The translations under genes and the position numbers were made by a program. From an uncultured Paracoccaceae bacterium (lineage in GTDB: Bacteria > Pseudomonadota > Alphaproteobacteria > Rhodobacterales > Rhodobacteraceae), in assembly GCA_947488175.1 (NCBI GenBank), contig CANKYO010000001.1, positions 558,001 to 622,000 of the forward strand: a DNA stretch of 64,000 nt, read 5' to 3'. The notes under the pieces are model-generated. The model saw nothing but the letters and a program-made list of their open reading frames with translations. It was not told where the DNA came from and did not search any database. Below are positions 55,606 through 64,000 of this stretch, piece by piece. Within the stretch, counting starts at the first letter, position 1; every line of letters begins with the position of its first letter.

Positions 55606-57033
55606 CTATGGGACGGAGGCGCTAAGCCGCGCAGGCAACCCGTTCGCCCAAGCGCTGATCGTCCCCGCCCCGAGACAGACAACCATATCGCCAGGCCTGG
55701 CCTGCTCGCGGATGATCCGCACCAGGTCATCCTCGGATTCCACGATCCGCGCATGCCGGTGGCCGTGTCGGATCAGACCTGCGACCAGATCGGCGTGGCT
55801 CGCGCCTTCGATGGGTTCTTCGCCGGCGGCAAAGACTTCGGATATCCCCACCACGTCGGCATCGTTGAAACAGGCGCAGAATTCATCGAAGTGATGCGAC
55901 AAGCGGGTATAGCGGTGCGGCTGATGCACGGCGATCACCCGACCTTCGCTCGCCTGCCGGGCCGCTTTCAGCACGGCGGCAATCTCGACCGGATGGTGGC
56001 CGTAATCATCTATGATCGTGACGCCATCCACTTCGCCGACCTTGGTAAAGCGCCGGTTGACGCCGCCAAAGCCCTTTAGGGCCGCTTTGATCTCGTCCTT
56101 TTTCATGCCCAGATGGCGGGCGACCGCCACAGCGGACAAGGCGTTGGACACGTTATGGTCCCCCGGCATCGGTAATTCGCAACCTTCGATCACAGCGTCT
56201 TCATTCTGCAGGGCGATGTCGAAATGAGCCACACCTGACTTATAGGTCAGGTTGATCGCGCGCACATCGGCCTGCGCGTTGAAGCCAAAAGTCGTGACGC
56301 GCCGATCGGTGATCTTGCCCACCAGTGATTGCACATCTGGGTCATCGGTGCAGCACACCGCCAGACCATAAAACGGGATGTTGGACACAAAATCATAAAA
56401 GCCCTGATGCAGCGCCTCTTCCGTGCCCCAATGCTCCATATGCTCGGGGTCGATATTGGTCACGATAGCGATCGTCGCTGGCAAGCGGTTAAACGTGCCA
56501 TCGCTTTCATCGGCTTCGACCACCATCCATTCGCCCTGCCCCATGCGCGCGTTGGATCCATAGGCGTGGATGATGCCGCCATTGATGACGGTCGGGTCGA
56601 TCCCGCCTTCGTCCAGCAGGGCCGCGACCATGGTGGTTGTCGTGGTCTTGCCATGTGTGCCTGCCACGGCCACGTTGGATTTCAGGCGCATCAGTTCGGC
56701 CAGCATTTCGGCCCGGCGCACAACCGGCAGACCTTTGGCACGCGCCTCGTCCAGTTCGGGGTTGCCCGGTTTGATCGCGGATGAGATCACGACAACCTCG
56801 GCCCCTTCAAGGTTCTCGGCACACTGGCCTTCATAGATCACAGCGCCCAGCGCTTTCAGCCGGTCGGTGATCTTGGACGATTTCAGATCAGACCCCTGCA
56901 CCTGATAGCCATGGTTCAACAGCACCTCGGCAATGCCGGACATGCCAATCCCACCGATGCCAACAAAATGGATCGGACCCACATCAAGGGGCAGTTTTGT
57001 TGCTGCGTTCATCACCGGGTTCCCGTCCATCAT
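55606..57033 (-). CDS. murC: UDP-N-acetylmuramate-L-alanine ligase
   Basis: Adds L-alanine to UDP-MurNAc. In its 475 residues, the nucleotide-binding N-terminus is [17 protein letters not shown], the P-loop is [15 protein letters not shown], and [11 protein letters not shown] and [10 protein letters not shown] are family motifs. The first ATG overlaps the murG stop (ATGA) and has GAGGG nine bases before it. A later ATG (MNAATK) is an alternative. Confidence 0.97.
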   Translation of the reverse strand: MMDGNPVMNAATKLPLDVGPIHFVGIGGIGMSGIAEVLLNHGYQVQGSDLKSSKITDRLKALGAVIYEGQCAENLEGAEVVVISSAIKPGNPELDEARAKGLPVVRRAEMLAELMRLKSNVAVAGTHGKTTTTTMVAALLDEGGIDPTVINGGIIHAYGSNARMGQGEWMVVEADESDGTFNRLPATIAIVTNIDPEHMEHWGTEEALHQGFYDFVSNIPFYGLAVCCTDDPDVQSLVGKITDRRVTTFGFNAQADVRAINLTYKSGVAHFDIALQNEDAVIEGCELPMPGDHNVSNALSAVAVARHLGMKKDEIKAALKGFGGVNRRFTKVGEVDGVTIIDDYGHHPVEIAAVLKAARQASEGRVIAVHQPHRYTRLSHHFDEFCACFNDADVVGISEVFAAGEEPIEGASHADLVAGLIRHGHRHARIVESEDDLVRIIREQARPGDMVVCLGAGTISAWANGLPARLSASVP

Positions 57034-58127
57034 GTTTCGCGTCCCTCTGCCAGATTTTCCACCAATTGCACAAGGCGTTCCGTCGCATCCGGCACGCCAC
57101 AGGCGCGGGCAGCCTGCGCCATTTTCATCGCCCCATCGCTGTTTTCGAACACCAGCGCAATCTGATCGCGCAATGTGTCCACCTCGAACATCGTTTCGGG
57201 CATCATGATCGCCGCCCCTGCCTCAACCAGTTGGCGGGCATTCGCGGTCTGTTCATCCCGGATCGCGCTGGCCAGCGGCACCCAGATCGCGGGGCGGCCG
57301 ATGATGCTCACATCCGCGACGGTCGACGCACCCGAGCGCGCAATCACCAATTGCGCATCCGCCATCCGCCCCGGCACATCGTGAAAGAATGTCTGCACAT
57401 CCGCCGTCAGCAACTCGCTTTCATAATAATCCGTCACCCGGACCAGATCCTCTTCACGGGCTTGCTGGCTGACACGAATATTGCGGCGCAGATGTTCCGG
57501 CAGGCTGGCAATGGCAGGCGGCACGATATCGGACAGAATGCGCGCACCCTGACTGCCGCCGAGAACCAGAATGGACATCGGATAATCCCCGGGCGGAATG
57601 TAGGGGGCACCCTCGCGTTCCAGAATGGCTGCACGGACCGGGTTGCCGGTATGCACACCCTCAACACCTGCGGGTAACTCGGTAGGCCAGGTCCCGCAAG
57701 CCACCGCATCGACACGGCGGGCAAAAAGCTGATTGACCCGGCCAAGCACGCCGTTCTGTTCATGGATCATGCGTGGCACGCGCAAGGCCCAGGCCGCCGC
57801 CATCGCCGGGATCGCGGGATAGCCGCCAAAGCCCACAACAACGCTGGGCCGGTCGCGCAGTATCCGCCATTTAGCCGCAGCGATGCCGCCCAGAATGCGG
57901 AACGGGACCAGCAGCTTTTGCAAAATGCCGCCGCGCGCAAAAGTCGCGCTGCCGACGACATTGATCTCAACTGCGTCCGGGAACCCGCCTGTATAACGGG
58001 CACCGCGCGCATCGGTGGACAGTTTCACCCGCCAACCCTTTTCCAGCATCGCCTCGGCCAAGGCCTGCGCGGGAAACATATGCCCGCCGGTTCCCCCGGC
58101 GGCGATGATCAGCAGCGGTGATTTCAT
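57030..58127 (-). CDS. murG: UDP-GlcNAc:undecaprenyl-pyrophosphoryl-MurNAc-pentapeptide GlcNAc transferase
   Basis: Makes lipid II from lipid I on the inner face of the membrane. The 365 residues contain the N-terminal glycine-rich loop [43 protein letters not shown] and the sugar-nucleotide region [21 protein letters not shown]. It overlaps ftsW and murC by four bases each. Confidence 0.98.
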   Translation of the reverse strand: MKSPLLIIAAGGTGGHMFPAQALAEAMLEKGWRVKLSTDARGARYTGGFPDAVEINVVGSATFARGGILQKLLVPFRILGGIAAAKWRILRDRPSVVVGFGGYPAIPAMAAAWALRVPRMIHEQNGVLGRVNQLFARRVDAVACGTWPTELPAGVEGVHTGNPVRAAILEREGAPYIPPGDYPMSILVLGGSQGARILSDIVPPAIASLPEHLRRNIRVSQQAREEDLVRVTDYYESELLTADVQTFFHDVPGRMADAQLVIARSGASTVADVSIIGRPAIWVPLASAIRDEQTANARQLVEAGAAIMMPETMFEVDTLRDQIALVFENSDGAMKMAQAARACGVPDATERLVQLVENLAEGRET

Positions 58128-59293
58128 CGATTGGCCCTGCGCAACAGGATATCCTCCATCTCGCCCTGCGGGCGGGTCCGGGTAAAGGCAAGCAACATCC
58201 CCACGGCAATGCCACCGGCAATCAGGGATGATCCGCCATAGGACACAAATGGCAATGTCATGCCCTTGGCAGGCAACAACCGGACCGCCACCCCCATGTT
58301 GATCATCGCCTGCACGCCAAAGGCACAGGCCAGTCCCGTGCCCGCCAGCCGAATAAAGGGATCACGTTCTTTCATCAGGCGCAGCAGGGACCGCACGACA
58401 ATGACGGTATAAAGGGCGATGATGACCAGCACGCAGATCAACCCATATTCCTCTGCCGCGACAGCAATGATGAAATCGGTATGGGCATCGGGCAGCGACC
58501 ATTTCACCTGTCCCTCGCCCACGCCGACGCCAAAAAACCCACCTTCGCGGATGGCATTGGTGGCATAACCCAGCTGGGTGGTCGGATCGACATCAGGGGA
58601 CAGGAACCCGTCAATCCGGCGGGCAAAATGCTCGGAATTGGAGTAGGCGACAGTGCCGGCAAATACCACCAAACCGGCGAGCATGCACAGGATCAGCATC
58701 GGGGCCCCGGCCACGAAATACATCACGCCCCAGGCAAACAGGATCAGGGCCGCCTGCCCGAAATCCGGCTGCATCGCCAGCATCAGGACAATCACCATGG
58801 TCAGCACAAATGAGTATGATTTGCCCGGCGGGCCACCGATTTGCTGGCTCGCAGCAAGCAACCAGGCTGCCATGACGATGAAGCCGGGCTTGAGGAATTC
58901 AGACGGTTGCAACGACGCAAAACCCAGTGAATACCAGCGCACCGCCCCTTTGCCGAAATCCGTGCCCAGCACGGGCAGCATGGCAAGGGCGGCGAAAGCC
59001 GCGATAAAGCCCAACACGGCCAGACGGCGGACAAGTTTGGGTGACATCATCGAAATGACGAACATCACCACCATCGCCATGGCACCAAAGATCGCCTGAC
59101 GGGTCACATAATGAAAGGGCTCCAGCCCGTTCTTGGCCGCCAGGGGTGGGGATGACGCAAGACCCAGCAACAGACCAATCCCGAACAGGATCAGAATGCA
59201 GGACATCGTCCATTTATCAATTGTCCGCCACCACCGGGGAAGAACCGCGTCACCGGATGATACCGGGACCGCCCCATAGACCATTTCCGTCAT
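58124..59293 (-). CDS. ftsW: Lipid II polymerase / division SEDS protein FtsW
   Basis: A ten-helix SEDS glycosyltransferase that polymerises septal peptidoglycan with FtsI. In its 389 residues, conserved segments are [47 protein letters not shown] and [15 protein letters not shown]. It heads the ftsW-murG-murC unit. The divergent FAD oxidoreductase gene starts 170 bases away, so both probably use promoters in that space, which also holds a dispersed repeat. Confidence 0.97.
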   Translation of the reverse strand: MTEMVYGAVPVSSGDAVLPRWWRTIDKWTMSCILILFGIGLLLGLASSPPLAAKNGLEPFHYVTRQAIFGAMAMVVMFVISMMSPKLVRRLAVLGFIAAFAALAMLPVLGTDFGKGAVRWYSLGFASLQPSEFLKPGFIVMAAWLLAASQQIGGPPGKSYSFVLTMVIVLMLAMQPDFGQAALILFAWGVMYFVAGAPMLILCMLAGLVVFAGTVAYSNSEHFARRIDGFLSPDVDPTTQLGYATNAIREGGFFGVGVGEGQVKWSLPDAHTDFIIAVAAEEYGLICVLVIIALYTVIVVRSLLRLMKERDPFIRLAGTGLACAFGVQAMINMGVAVRLLPAKGMTLPFVSYGGSSLIAGGIAVGMLLAFTRTRPQGEMEDILLRRANR

Positions 59294-59384
59294 GGATCAC
59301 CGCCAAACTGCCTCTACCGCCCGGTTTGTCCCGGGTCTGATGGCACCTTAACGCGCAACTTCTCGCGATTCCACCAAAACCTTC

Positions 59385-59441
59385 TGCTTCTTCCGAGCAC
59401 AAATATCCCCGCCGGAGGCATCAAATTTCTGGAAATTTGAT
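59385..59441 (+). repeat. Dispersed intergenic repeat, copy 3 (GCCGGAGGC plus palindrome)
   Basis: CTTCTTCC, then CCCCGCCGGAGGC, then the 22-bp palindrome ATCAAATTTC-TG-GAAATTTGAT. The order of parts equals that of the copy after cobT (39653-39710) on the opposite strand. It lies just before the FAD oxidoreductase start. Confidence 0.7.
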
Positions 59442-59462
59442 ATCCCCTCTGTCCCATGCCAC

Positions 59463-60650
59463 ATGGATCGGATGAAGGTTGAAACTCTCATCATCGGGGC
59501 CGGGGCGGCTGGCATGATGTGCGCGGCCCATGCAGGCCCTGGCGTGCTGATTGTTGATCACGCAAAGGCCCCGGGTGAGAAAATCCGCATCTCCGGCGGC
59601 GGGCGCTGCAATTTCACCAACCTGCATACCAGCCCTGCCAATTTCATCAGCCAGAACAGGCATTTCTGCAAATCAGCCCTGGGGCGGTATACACAGTGGG
59701 ATTTCATCGATCTGGTCGAACAACACGGCATCCCCTGGCACGAAAAGACGCTTGGCCAGCTGTTCTGCGACACCACAGCCCGCGTCATCATCGCCATGCT
59801 GCTCGCGGAAATGGACAAGGCGGGCGCGCAACTTTGGTTGCAGACTGACGTGGGCGAGATCAGCCATGACGGCAGCCATTTCCGCGTTATGCTCAGCCGC
59901 GACGGACGCGCAACAGCAGTCACCGCGCGCAATCTTGTCGTCGCCTCTGGCGGCAAATCCATCCCGAAAATGGGGGCCACGGGCCTCGGCTATCAGATAG
60001 CCCAACAGTTCGGCCTACCCGTGATCACCCCCCGCCCCGGCCTTGTCCCGCTCACCTTTTCTGACGACAGGTTCAAACCGCTGGCAGGTGTGGCGACCCC
60101 GGCACGGGTCAGCGCCAACGGCACCAGCTTTGATGAGGCGATCCTGTTCACACATCGGGGCCTGTCGGGCCCCGCGGTGCTGCAAGCGTCGTCATACTGG
60201 TACGAGGGCGAGACGATCAGCGTGAACCTGTCGCCGACTGGCGACCTGCTCGGCACATTGCAGAAGCATCGCCAAGCGGACGGACGCAAAGCGCTGACAA
60301 CCGTATTGGGCCAGCACCTGCCGACACGACTGGTCGACCATCTGGGCGATGAACTGGACCTGAAGGGTAACATCGCCGATCAAAGCGATCTGCGGCTGCA
60401 GACCCTTGGCAACGCGCTGGAAAACTGGACGCTGACACCCGGCGGCTCAGAGGGGTACCGCACCGCAGAGGTCACGCTGGGGGGCGTGGACACCGACGCG
60501 CTCTCCTCGAAAACCATGGCAACGAAGGCGGTTCCGGGGCTCTATTTCATTGGCGAATGCGTGGATGTGACCGGCTGGCTCGGCGGTTACAATTTCCAAT
60601 GGGCCTGGTCGTCAGGCTGGGCCGCCGGGCGCGAGATTGCCAAGTCGTAA
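59463..60650 (+). CDS. HI0933/BaiN-family FAD-dependent oxidoreductase
   Basis: A 395-residue flavoprotein of the HI0933/YhiN/BaiN family. The FAD loop is IIGAGAAGMMCA, followed by PGEKIRISGGGRCNFTN, ASGGKSIPKMGATGLGYQIA, and the C-terminal FIGECVDVTGWLGGYNFQWAWSSGWAAG. The physiological reaction is uncertain for most members. It is the only plus-strand gene inside the dcw cluster, inserted between ftsW and murD. Its stop codon lies in a 28-bp palindrome shared with murD. An ATG three codons later is an alternative start. Confidence 0.93.
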   Translation: MDRMKVETLIIGAGAAGMMCAAHAGPGVLIVDHAKAPGEKIRISGGGRCNFTNLHTSPANFISQNRHFCKSALGRYTQWDFIDLVEQHGIPWHEKTLGQLFCDTTARVIIAMLLAEMDKAGAQLWLQTDVGEISHDGSHFRVMLSRDGRATAVTARNLVVASGGKSIPKMGATGLGYQIAQQFGLPVITPRPGLVPLTFSDDRFKPLAGVATPARVSANGTSFDEAILFTHRGLSGPAVLQASSYWYEGETISVNLSPTGDLLGTLQKHRQADGRKALTTVLGQHLPTRLVDHLGDELDLKGNIADQSDLRLQTLGNALENWTLTPGGSEGYRTAEVTLGGVDTDALSSKTMATKAVPGLYFIGECVDVTGWLGGYNFQWAWSSGWAAGREIAKS

Positions 60651-60673
60651 GATGGGTTTAAACCCATCTTACG
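60646..60673. terminator. 28-bp palindrome containing both convergent stop codons
   Basis: CGTAAGATGGGTTT followed by its exact complement forms a perfect 28-bp inverted repeat. The TAA stop of the FAD oxidoreductase is in the left arm and the TAA of murD in the right arm. It probably works as a two-way 3'-end hairpin. There is no long T run. Confidence 0.75.
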
Positions 60674-62069
60674 TTGTCGCATCTGTCACGCGATCAACGA
60701 AATCCTCGCCGCGTTTCTCGAAATTGTCATACTGATCGAACGAGGCCGCCGCCGGCGCCAACAGCACAACCTCGCCCCGCTTCGCTTCGGCCACAGCCTT
60801 GGCCACAGCCACATCCATTGTCGTACAGACCTCCGCCTCTGTCCCGGTCAGTTGCCGCGCGAACCCTTCCGCCTCGCGCCCGATCACATAGGCCTTCACC
60901 ACATGGCCCAGATGCGGCACCAGCCCGTCGAGCCCCCCGTCTTTCTGTAAGCCGCCGCAAATCCATCGAACTTTCGGAAACGCCTGCAAGGCCTTGGCGG
61001 CGCTGTCCACATTGGTGGCTTTACTGTCATTGACAAAGACCACCCCGTCTTTCTCGGCCACCACCTGACTGCGGTGGGGCAGGCCGGGGTAGCTGCGCAT
61101 CGCGGCCTCAATCCCTTTGGGGCCGAGGCCTAGCGTTCGGCAGGTGGCATAGGCGACGCAGGCGTTCTGGTGGTTATGCGCGCCCGGCAACCCCTTGATA
61201 TCGCGTAGATCTATCGACCCGATCTGCCGATCCTTTCGGAATTCTGACAGGAACCCTTTGCGTGCAAAAACGCTCCAGCCGCGTGTCAGTTTCTGCCCCG
61301 ATGAGACGCGGATGACCCGATCATCCTCCGCGCTTTCGGTCAGTTGATTGACCAGATAGCGGCCCTCGACCTCGTCCACGCCGATCACGGCGCGATCCGG
61401 CCCGCCTTCGGCAAAGAGCCTGCGTTTGGCCGCGAAATACCCGCCAAGACCCGCGTGCCGGTCGAGGTGATCAGGAGTAAGGTTTGTAAAAACAGCGACA
61501 TCCGGTGTCAGTGCACGGGCGAGGTCAGTTTGGTAGGAGGACAATTCCAGCACCACAACCTCGCCATCATGGGCCGGATCAATATCCAACACCCCGCGCC
61601 CGATATTGCCGGCCAACTGGGCGGGGCGGCCATTCTCGACCAGGATGTGATGGATCAGGGCGGCGGTGGTCGATTTGCCGTTTGATCCGGTTACCGCGAT
61701 GACCCGGGGCGTGGTGTCGAAACTGTCCCAGTCCTGGGTCGCAAAAGACCGGAAAAAAAGCCCGATATCATTGTCTACGAGCACACCGGCCTGCATCGCA
61801 GCTGCGATGACAGGGTGCGGGGCGGGGTAAAGATGGGGGATGCCGGGGCTGACGATCAGGGCCGCAACATCTTCAAAAGCTTGCGCATTTGTCAGATCAC
61901 GCAGGTCGAACCCGTCCTGTTCGGCAGCTTCGCGGGCCGGCACACTATCATCCCAAACCACCGGTACGGCCCCACCGGCGCGCAAAGCCACAGCCGCCGC
62001 GCGGCCTGTCCGGCCAAGGCCCAGAACGGCCACAGTTTGGCCCGCATATCCCTGCACTGGTATCATCAT
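60669..62069 (-). CDS. murD: UDP-N-acetylmuramoyl-L-alanine-D-glutamate ligase
   Basis: Adds D-glutamate to UDP-MurNAc-L-Ala. In its 466 residues, the N-terminal nucleotide fold is [17 protein letters not shown], the P-loop is [16 protein letters not shown], with [10 protein letters not shown] and [17 protein letters not shown] as family motifs. AGGGG precedes the ATG pair; a further 36 in-frame codons upstream are not conserved. It is separated from mraY by an unusual 554-base gap. Confidence 0.97.
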   Translation of the reverse strand: MMIPVQGYAGQTVAVLGLGRTGRAAAVALRAGGAVPVVWDDSVPAREAAEQDGFDLRDLTNAQAFEDVAALIVSPGIPHLYPAPHPVIAAAMQAGVLVDNDIGLFFRSFATQDWDSFDTTPRVIAVTGSNGKSTTAALIHHILVENGRPAQLAGNIGRGVLDIDPAHDGEVVVLELSSYQTDLARALTPDVAVFTNLTPDHLDRHAGLGGYFAAKRRLFAEGGPDRAVIGVDEVEGRYLVNQLTESAEDDRVIRVSSGQKLTRGWSVFARKGFLSEFRKDRQIGSIDLRDIKGLPGAHNHQNACVAYATCRTLGLGPKGIEAAMRSYPGLPHRSQVVAEKDGVVFVNDSKATNVDSAAKALQAFPKVRWICGGLQKDGGLDGLVPHLGHVVKAYVIGREAEGFARQLTGTEAEVCTTMDVAVAKAVAEAKRGEVVLLAPAAASFDQYDNFEKRGEDFVDRVTDATT

Positions 62070-62236
62070 CGCACCCCTGTTCCGGCAGCCCAATTGCCCG
62101 CGCATCAATGCGCATTTTGCGGCCAAGCACAACGGGCGCGCGCAACGTTCGGTGGGGCGGAGAGGGCTGCGCAACACCCCTGATCCGCCGAATCACGGGA
62201 ATCGCAGTTAATGCTGGGTTTTGGGGAAAATCAGCT

Positions 62237-62280
62237 GTCGGATTTGCGTCGGCAAAACGTCGGACTTGCGTCGGACCCCT
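62237..62280 (+). repeat. Phased 11-bp repeat element, copy C (four units)
   Basis: Four 11-mers: GTCGGATTTGC, GTCGGCAAAAC, GTCGGACTTGC and GTCGGACCCCT. Units two and three are identical to those of copy A. It lies upstream of murD but points away from it, toward the candidate small RNA whose promoter starts about 54 bases further on. Confidence 0.8.
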
Positions 62281-62333
62281 TGGGCGGGATTTCCGTGGTT
62301 AAAGGGGCGTGCGGTGAGAATGTGAATAGGCTG

Positions 62334-62361
62334 TTAAGATTTGAGGCTGATTGCGTATAAT
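62334..62361 (+). promoter_or_regulatory. Sigma-70-type promoter of the candidate small RNA
   Basis: TTAAGA (62334-62339) and a consensus TATAAT (62356-62361) are 16 bases apart. The start of transcription would fall near 62368. No plus-strand coding frame follows. Confidence 0.55.
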
Positions 62362-62367
62362 GTGATG

Positions 62368-62479
62368 ATGCGGTGAAACGCATATTCGCATGTGATCAAG
62401 TCACACGGGGACTGAAGCTCAGGACCCGCCCGGCAGCGCCGAGCAGCGCCCGTACCTCCCCGATGGGGAGGGCGCTTTT
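62368..62479 (+). ncRNA. Candidate small RNA, about 112 nt, four hairpins
   Basis: The predicted transcript folds into consecutive hairpins: ATGCG-GTGAAA-CGCAT, TGTGA-TCAAG-TCACA, CGGG-GA-CTGA-AGC-TCAG-GA-CCCG (a symmetric GA/GA internal loop), and a terminal GC-rich stem ending in TTTT. The density of clean stems between a consensus -10 and a terminator, in a gap without a gene, supports an RNA gene. It matches no RNA family I can name. Expression is not shown. Confidence 0.5.
62445..62479 (+). terminator. Rho-independent terminator of the candidate small RNA
   Basis: CCTCCCC-GAT-GGGGAGG forms the upper stem and AGCGC/GCGCT the lower stem, with a five-base bulge on the 5' side, followed by TTTT. 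Read on the other strand no T run follows, so it serves the plus strand. Confidence 0.7.
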
Positions 62480-62623
62480 GCGATGCTGCGGACTTTGCAA
62501 AGGTTGGTTTTGGGCGCCTTGTTCTGCAAAGCAGGTCAGTTTCTGCGCCCACCCCGAGGTCCGGGCCCTGCCCTGGTGTTGCTTAAGATATGGAAGGTGG
62601 TTTTGGTGGGATGCAACCCCACC

Positions 62624-63706
62624 TTACCGCACCTTCAGCGTGGCCAACCCGATCATCGCCAGGATCAGCGAGATGATCCAGAAACGGATCACGATCTGGG
62701 GTTCGGCCCAGCCTTTCTTCTCGTAGTGATGGTGGATCGGCGCCATCAGGAAGACCCGCTTGCCGGTCCGCTTGAAATAGAGCACCTGGATGATGACAGA
62801 GAGCGCCTCGACCACGAACAGCCCGCCGACGATGGCCAGCACGATCTCGTGCTTGGTGGCGACCGCAATCGCGCCCAGTGCCCCGCCGAGTGCCAGTGAC
62901 CCGGTGTCGCCCATGAACACCGCCGCGGGGGGCGCATTGTACCACAGGAACCCCAGCCCGCCGCCGATCAGCCCTGCGGAAAAGATCAGGATTTCACCGG
63001 TTTGGGGCACATAATGAACGTCAAGATACTGGGTAAAGTCAGTCCGCCCGACCGCATAGGCGATGATCCCGAAAGCGCCCGCCGCGATCATCACGGGCAT
63101 GATCGCCAGCCCGTCCAACCCGTCTGTCAGGTTGACCGCGTTGGCCGCCCCCACGATCACGATGATCGCGAAGGGGATGAACATGACCCCAAGATTGATC
63201 AGCGTGTCCTTGAAGACAGGCAACGCAAGCTGGTTGGTCAGATCATCCGGATGATAGGCGGCGGCCCAATATCCCGCGATCCCTGCGATCAGAATACCCA
63301 GTAAAATCCGTATCTTGCCCGACACGCCTGCGGTGTTCTGCTTGGAGACCTTGGCATAGTCATCCGCAAAGCCGATCAAGGCAAAGGATAGGGTCACGAA
63401 CAGCACCATCCAGACAAACGGATTGTCGAGCCGCGCCCAAAGCAGCGTCGATGTGGTCAGCGCCCCCACGATCAGCAGGCCCCCCATGGTCGGTGTGCCA
63501 GCCTTGACGAAATGCCCTTCGGGCCCGTCGCCCCTGATCGGCTGCCCCTTGCCCTGTTTGCGCCGCAGCACGTTGATCAGGGGTGGCCCGAAGATGAACC
63601 CGAACAGGAGCGCTGTCATGAACGCTCCACCCGCCCGGAAGGTGATGTAGCGAAAGAGGTTGAAAAAGTCGCCGCCGTCAGAGAGTGCCGTGAGCCAGTA
63701 AAGCAT
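62624..63706 (-). CDS. mraY: Phospho-N-acetylmuramoyl-pentapeptide transferase
   Basis: Polytopic enzyme that attaches phospho-MurNAc-pentapeptide to undecaprenyl phosphate, making lipid I. In its 360 residues, catalytic and magnesium motifs are [22 protein letters not shown] and [12 protein letters not shown], and the C-terminal [11 protein letters not shown] is the uridine-side histidine cluster. It starts eight bases after murF on the same strand. Confidence 0.98.
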   Translation of the reverse strand: MLYWLTALSDGGDFFNLFRYITFRAGGAFMTALLFGFIFGPPLINVLRRKQGKGQPIRGDGPEGHFVKAGTPTMGGLLIVGALTTSTLLWARLDNPFVWMVLFVTLSFALIGFADDYAKVSKQNTAGVSGKIRILLGILIAGIAGYWAAAYHPDDLTNQLALPVFKDTLINLGVMFIPFAIIVIVGAANAVNLTDGLDGLAIMPVMIAAGAFGIIAYAVGRTDFTQYLDVHYVPQTGEILIFSAGLIGGGLGFLWYNAPPAAVFMGDTGSLALGGALGAIAVATKHEIVLAIVGGLFVVEALSVIIQVLYFKRTGKRVFLMAPIHHHYEKKGWAEPQIVIRFWIISLILAMIGLATLKVR

Positions 63707-63714
63707 GGGTGTTC

Positions 63715-64000
63715 CTATTCTTCTTGAGGGCGGCGATGCCCCAGTTTGCGGATGGCGTCAACGACCAGTGAGACCTTGCTGCCTTTTGATCCCTTGACCA
63801 GCACCACATCGCCTGCGTCAACCAGCCGCGTGACGCGGGCGGCCAGATCGGCGGAATGTTCGGCCCATTGGCCGCGCTTTTCTTCAGGCAGGGCCAGCCA
63901 GAGGTGGTGCATCAGCGGTCCCGCACAGTGGATCAGGTCAAGCGATTGCAGATGGGTGTTGTGGGCCATGTCGCGGTGCATCTGCACCTCGTCCGGACCG
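63715..64000 (-). CDS. murF: UDP-MurNAc-tripeptide-D-alanyl-D-alanine ligase, C-terminal end (cut by window edge)
   Basis: The last 94 codons of murF, open to the window edge. [12 protein letters not shown] fits the C-terminal domain of MurF (after the LGDM-type segment), and [24 protein letters not shown] matches its end. It is recognised mainly from position directly before mraY and from this C-terminal pattern. The catalytic part lies outside the window. Confidence 0.9.
   Translation of the reverse strand, partial: GPDEVQMHRDMAHNTHLQSLDLIHCAGPLMHHLWLALPEEKRGQWAEHSADLAARVTRLVDAGDVVLVKGSKGSKVSLVVDAIRKLGHRRPQEE

Larger units (their letters stand above)
62070..62623. other. 554-base gap between mraY and murD with non-coding signals
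   Basis: Such a gap is unusual inside a tightly packed dcw cluster. No coding frame is convincing. It contains repeat copy C (62237-62280), a plus-strand promoter and terminator that frame a candidate small RNA (62334-62479), and an inverted repeat GGTGGG/CCCACC just after the mraY stop at about 62605-62622. Confidence 0.6.

Overview
The window reads as chromosomal DNA of a Roseobacter-group alphaproteobacterium (Rhodobacterales). The evidence is the gene set and its order: accB-accC-aat next to NDUFA12 and DUF2155 genes, a ScfR-type XRE regulator, the aerobic cobaltochelatase genes cobS and cobT, glcB with glcG, and a dcw cluster that carries DUF2484 genes and runs through lpxC, bamD and recN. 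No phage, insertion sequence, CRISPR array, tRNA or rRNA was found. Assignments come from reading protein motifs, without database searches.

Layout. 1-2.9 kb: the end of a two-component locus on the minus strand (symporter/histidine kinase fusion, small membrane protein, CheY-like receiver). 3-4.3 kb: ScfR-family regulator. 4.7-11 kb: fatty-acid carboxylase genes, aat, a complex I accessory subunit, RidA, clpX and clpP. 11.1-21.3 kb: a mixed accessory stretch with an ArsR/SRPBCC pair, a YHS protein, a photolyase-like protein with reversed domain order, a two-subunit molybdenum hydroxylase, sulfotransferase, D-lyxose isomerase, flavodoxin, glutamine amidotransferase and P450. 21.3-31 kb: glcG, glcB, DUF2256, pepN, acyltransferase, SLT lysozyme-like protein, PfpI protein and gatB. 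31-43.7 kb: bolA, a J-domain protein, small membrane proteins, msrB, cobS and cobT separated by a racemase-like gene flanked by two paralogous secreted proteins, an M24 aminopeptidase, DUF427 and a ClC channel. 43.7-44.5 kb: gene-poor, AT-richer gap.

44.5-64 kb: cell division and wall synthesis, all on the minus strand in transcription order murF, mraY, murD, ftsW, murG, murC, two DUF2484 genes, two small membrane proteins, murB, ddl, ftsQ, ftsA, ftsZ, lpxC, bamD and recN. One plus-strand FAD oxidoreductase gene interrupts it between ftsW and murD. Many neighbours overlap by 1-13 bases, which suggests translational coupling.

The least explained signals are non-coding. An element of four phased 11-bp units occurs at three intergenic sites. 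A candidate small RNA with a promoter and a terminator lies opposite murD and mraY. Several perfect palindromes sit where operators are expected: over the arsR start, next to the D-lyxose isomerase ribosome-binding site, upstream of glcB, and doubled upstream of a dcw membrane protein. At the protein level the notable items are the permuted photolyase-like protein, a kinase-like helical segment inside the ScfR regulator, and a racemase-fold protein without catalytic cysteines.
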